Of a DNA stretch of 20,279 nucleotides, positions 20,253 through 20,279 are shown piece after piece. The stretch comes from Plakobranchus ocellatus. Its lineage: Eukaryota; Mollusca; Gastropoda; Plakobranchidae. Numbering within the stretch: position 1 is the first letter of the stretch; every line of letters begins with the position of its first letter. The notes under the pieces were generated by a model. The model was not told where the DNA came from and made no database searches. It saw only the letters and a program-made list of their open reading frames with translations. The stretch lies in assembly GCA_019648995.1 (NCBI GenBank), contig BLXT01004368.1, positions 707,256 through 727,534 of the forward strand, given 5' to 3'. The translations under genes were made by a program, and so were the position numbers.

Positions 20253-20279
20253 TTTTTTTTTTTTTTTTTTTTTTTTTTT
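20253..20279 (+). repeat. Poly(T) run of 27 at window end
   Basis: The sequence stops inside a T run. Together with the (AG)n start this suggests that the window is a whole contig bounded by low-complexity sequence. Confidence 0.9.

Overview
This window is AT-rich animal nuclear DNA with long introns, many simple repeats and decayed transposable elements. I find one confident protein-coding gene: a four-exon, plus-strand gene of the Atg8/LC3 ubiquitin-like family. Its protein most resembles LC3C (MAP1LC3C). Its coding span runs from 5621 to 16279 and encodes 126 residues. The intron-rich structure, short-period microsatellites, LINE and piggyBac-type debris, and an LC3C-like sequence clearly distinct from vertebrate LC3C suggest an invertebrate. 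A mollusc or related lophotrochozoan is my best guess, but the window alone does not prove it.

Layout. Positions 1-2580 are AT-rich flank with an (AG)n tract at the very start, a compound (AT)/(AC)/(GATA) microsatellite with a 2-base N gap at 1161-1162, and no convincing gene. Positions 2581-6220 are marked by many copies of the palindromic words CTAGAT, AGATCT and TCTAGA. This stretch also holds a fold-back inverted repeat (3198-3437), a full CRE palindrome (2734-2741) and, on the minus strand, a stop-ridden relic of a non-LTR retrotransposon reverse transcriptase (4070-5045). Exon 1 of the LC3 gene lies at 5621-5675.

Intron 1 is 7.9 kb and contains pyrimidine tracts, a (GA)n tract, poly(A)/poly(T) runs and one less AT-rich block near 11.0-11.4 kb. 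Exon 2 is at 13580-13635. Intron 2 (1.85 kb) carries a 386-bp element with TTAA at both ends and short inverted termini, which looks like a piggyBac-type MITE. Exon 3 is at 15490-15596, intron 3 is 520 bp, and exon 4 is at 16117-16279 with the stop codon. Positions 16280-20279 are 3' untranslated and flanking sequence. They hold several AATAAA signals, a possible tRNA-derived SINE fragment, a hairpin, a 41-bp direct repeat, and a closing poly(T) run that probably marks a contig edge.

Function. The only system visible is autophagy. The encoded protein would be trimmed by ATG4 after Gly125 and conjugated to phosphatidylethanolamine on autophagosomal membranes. No partner genes are in the window. 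I did not find a convincing new multi-gene system. The most noteworthy structures are the minimal one-residue C-terminal tail of the LC3, the intronic MITE with terminus-like internal repeats, and the CTAGAT/AGATCT-rich domain around the gene start.
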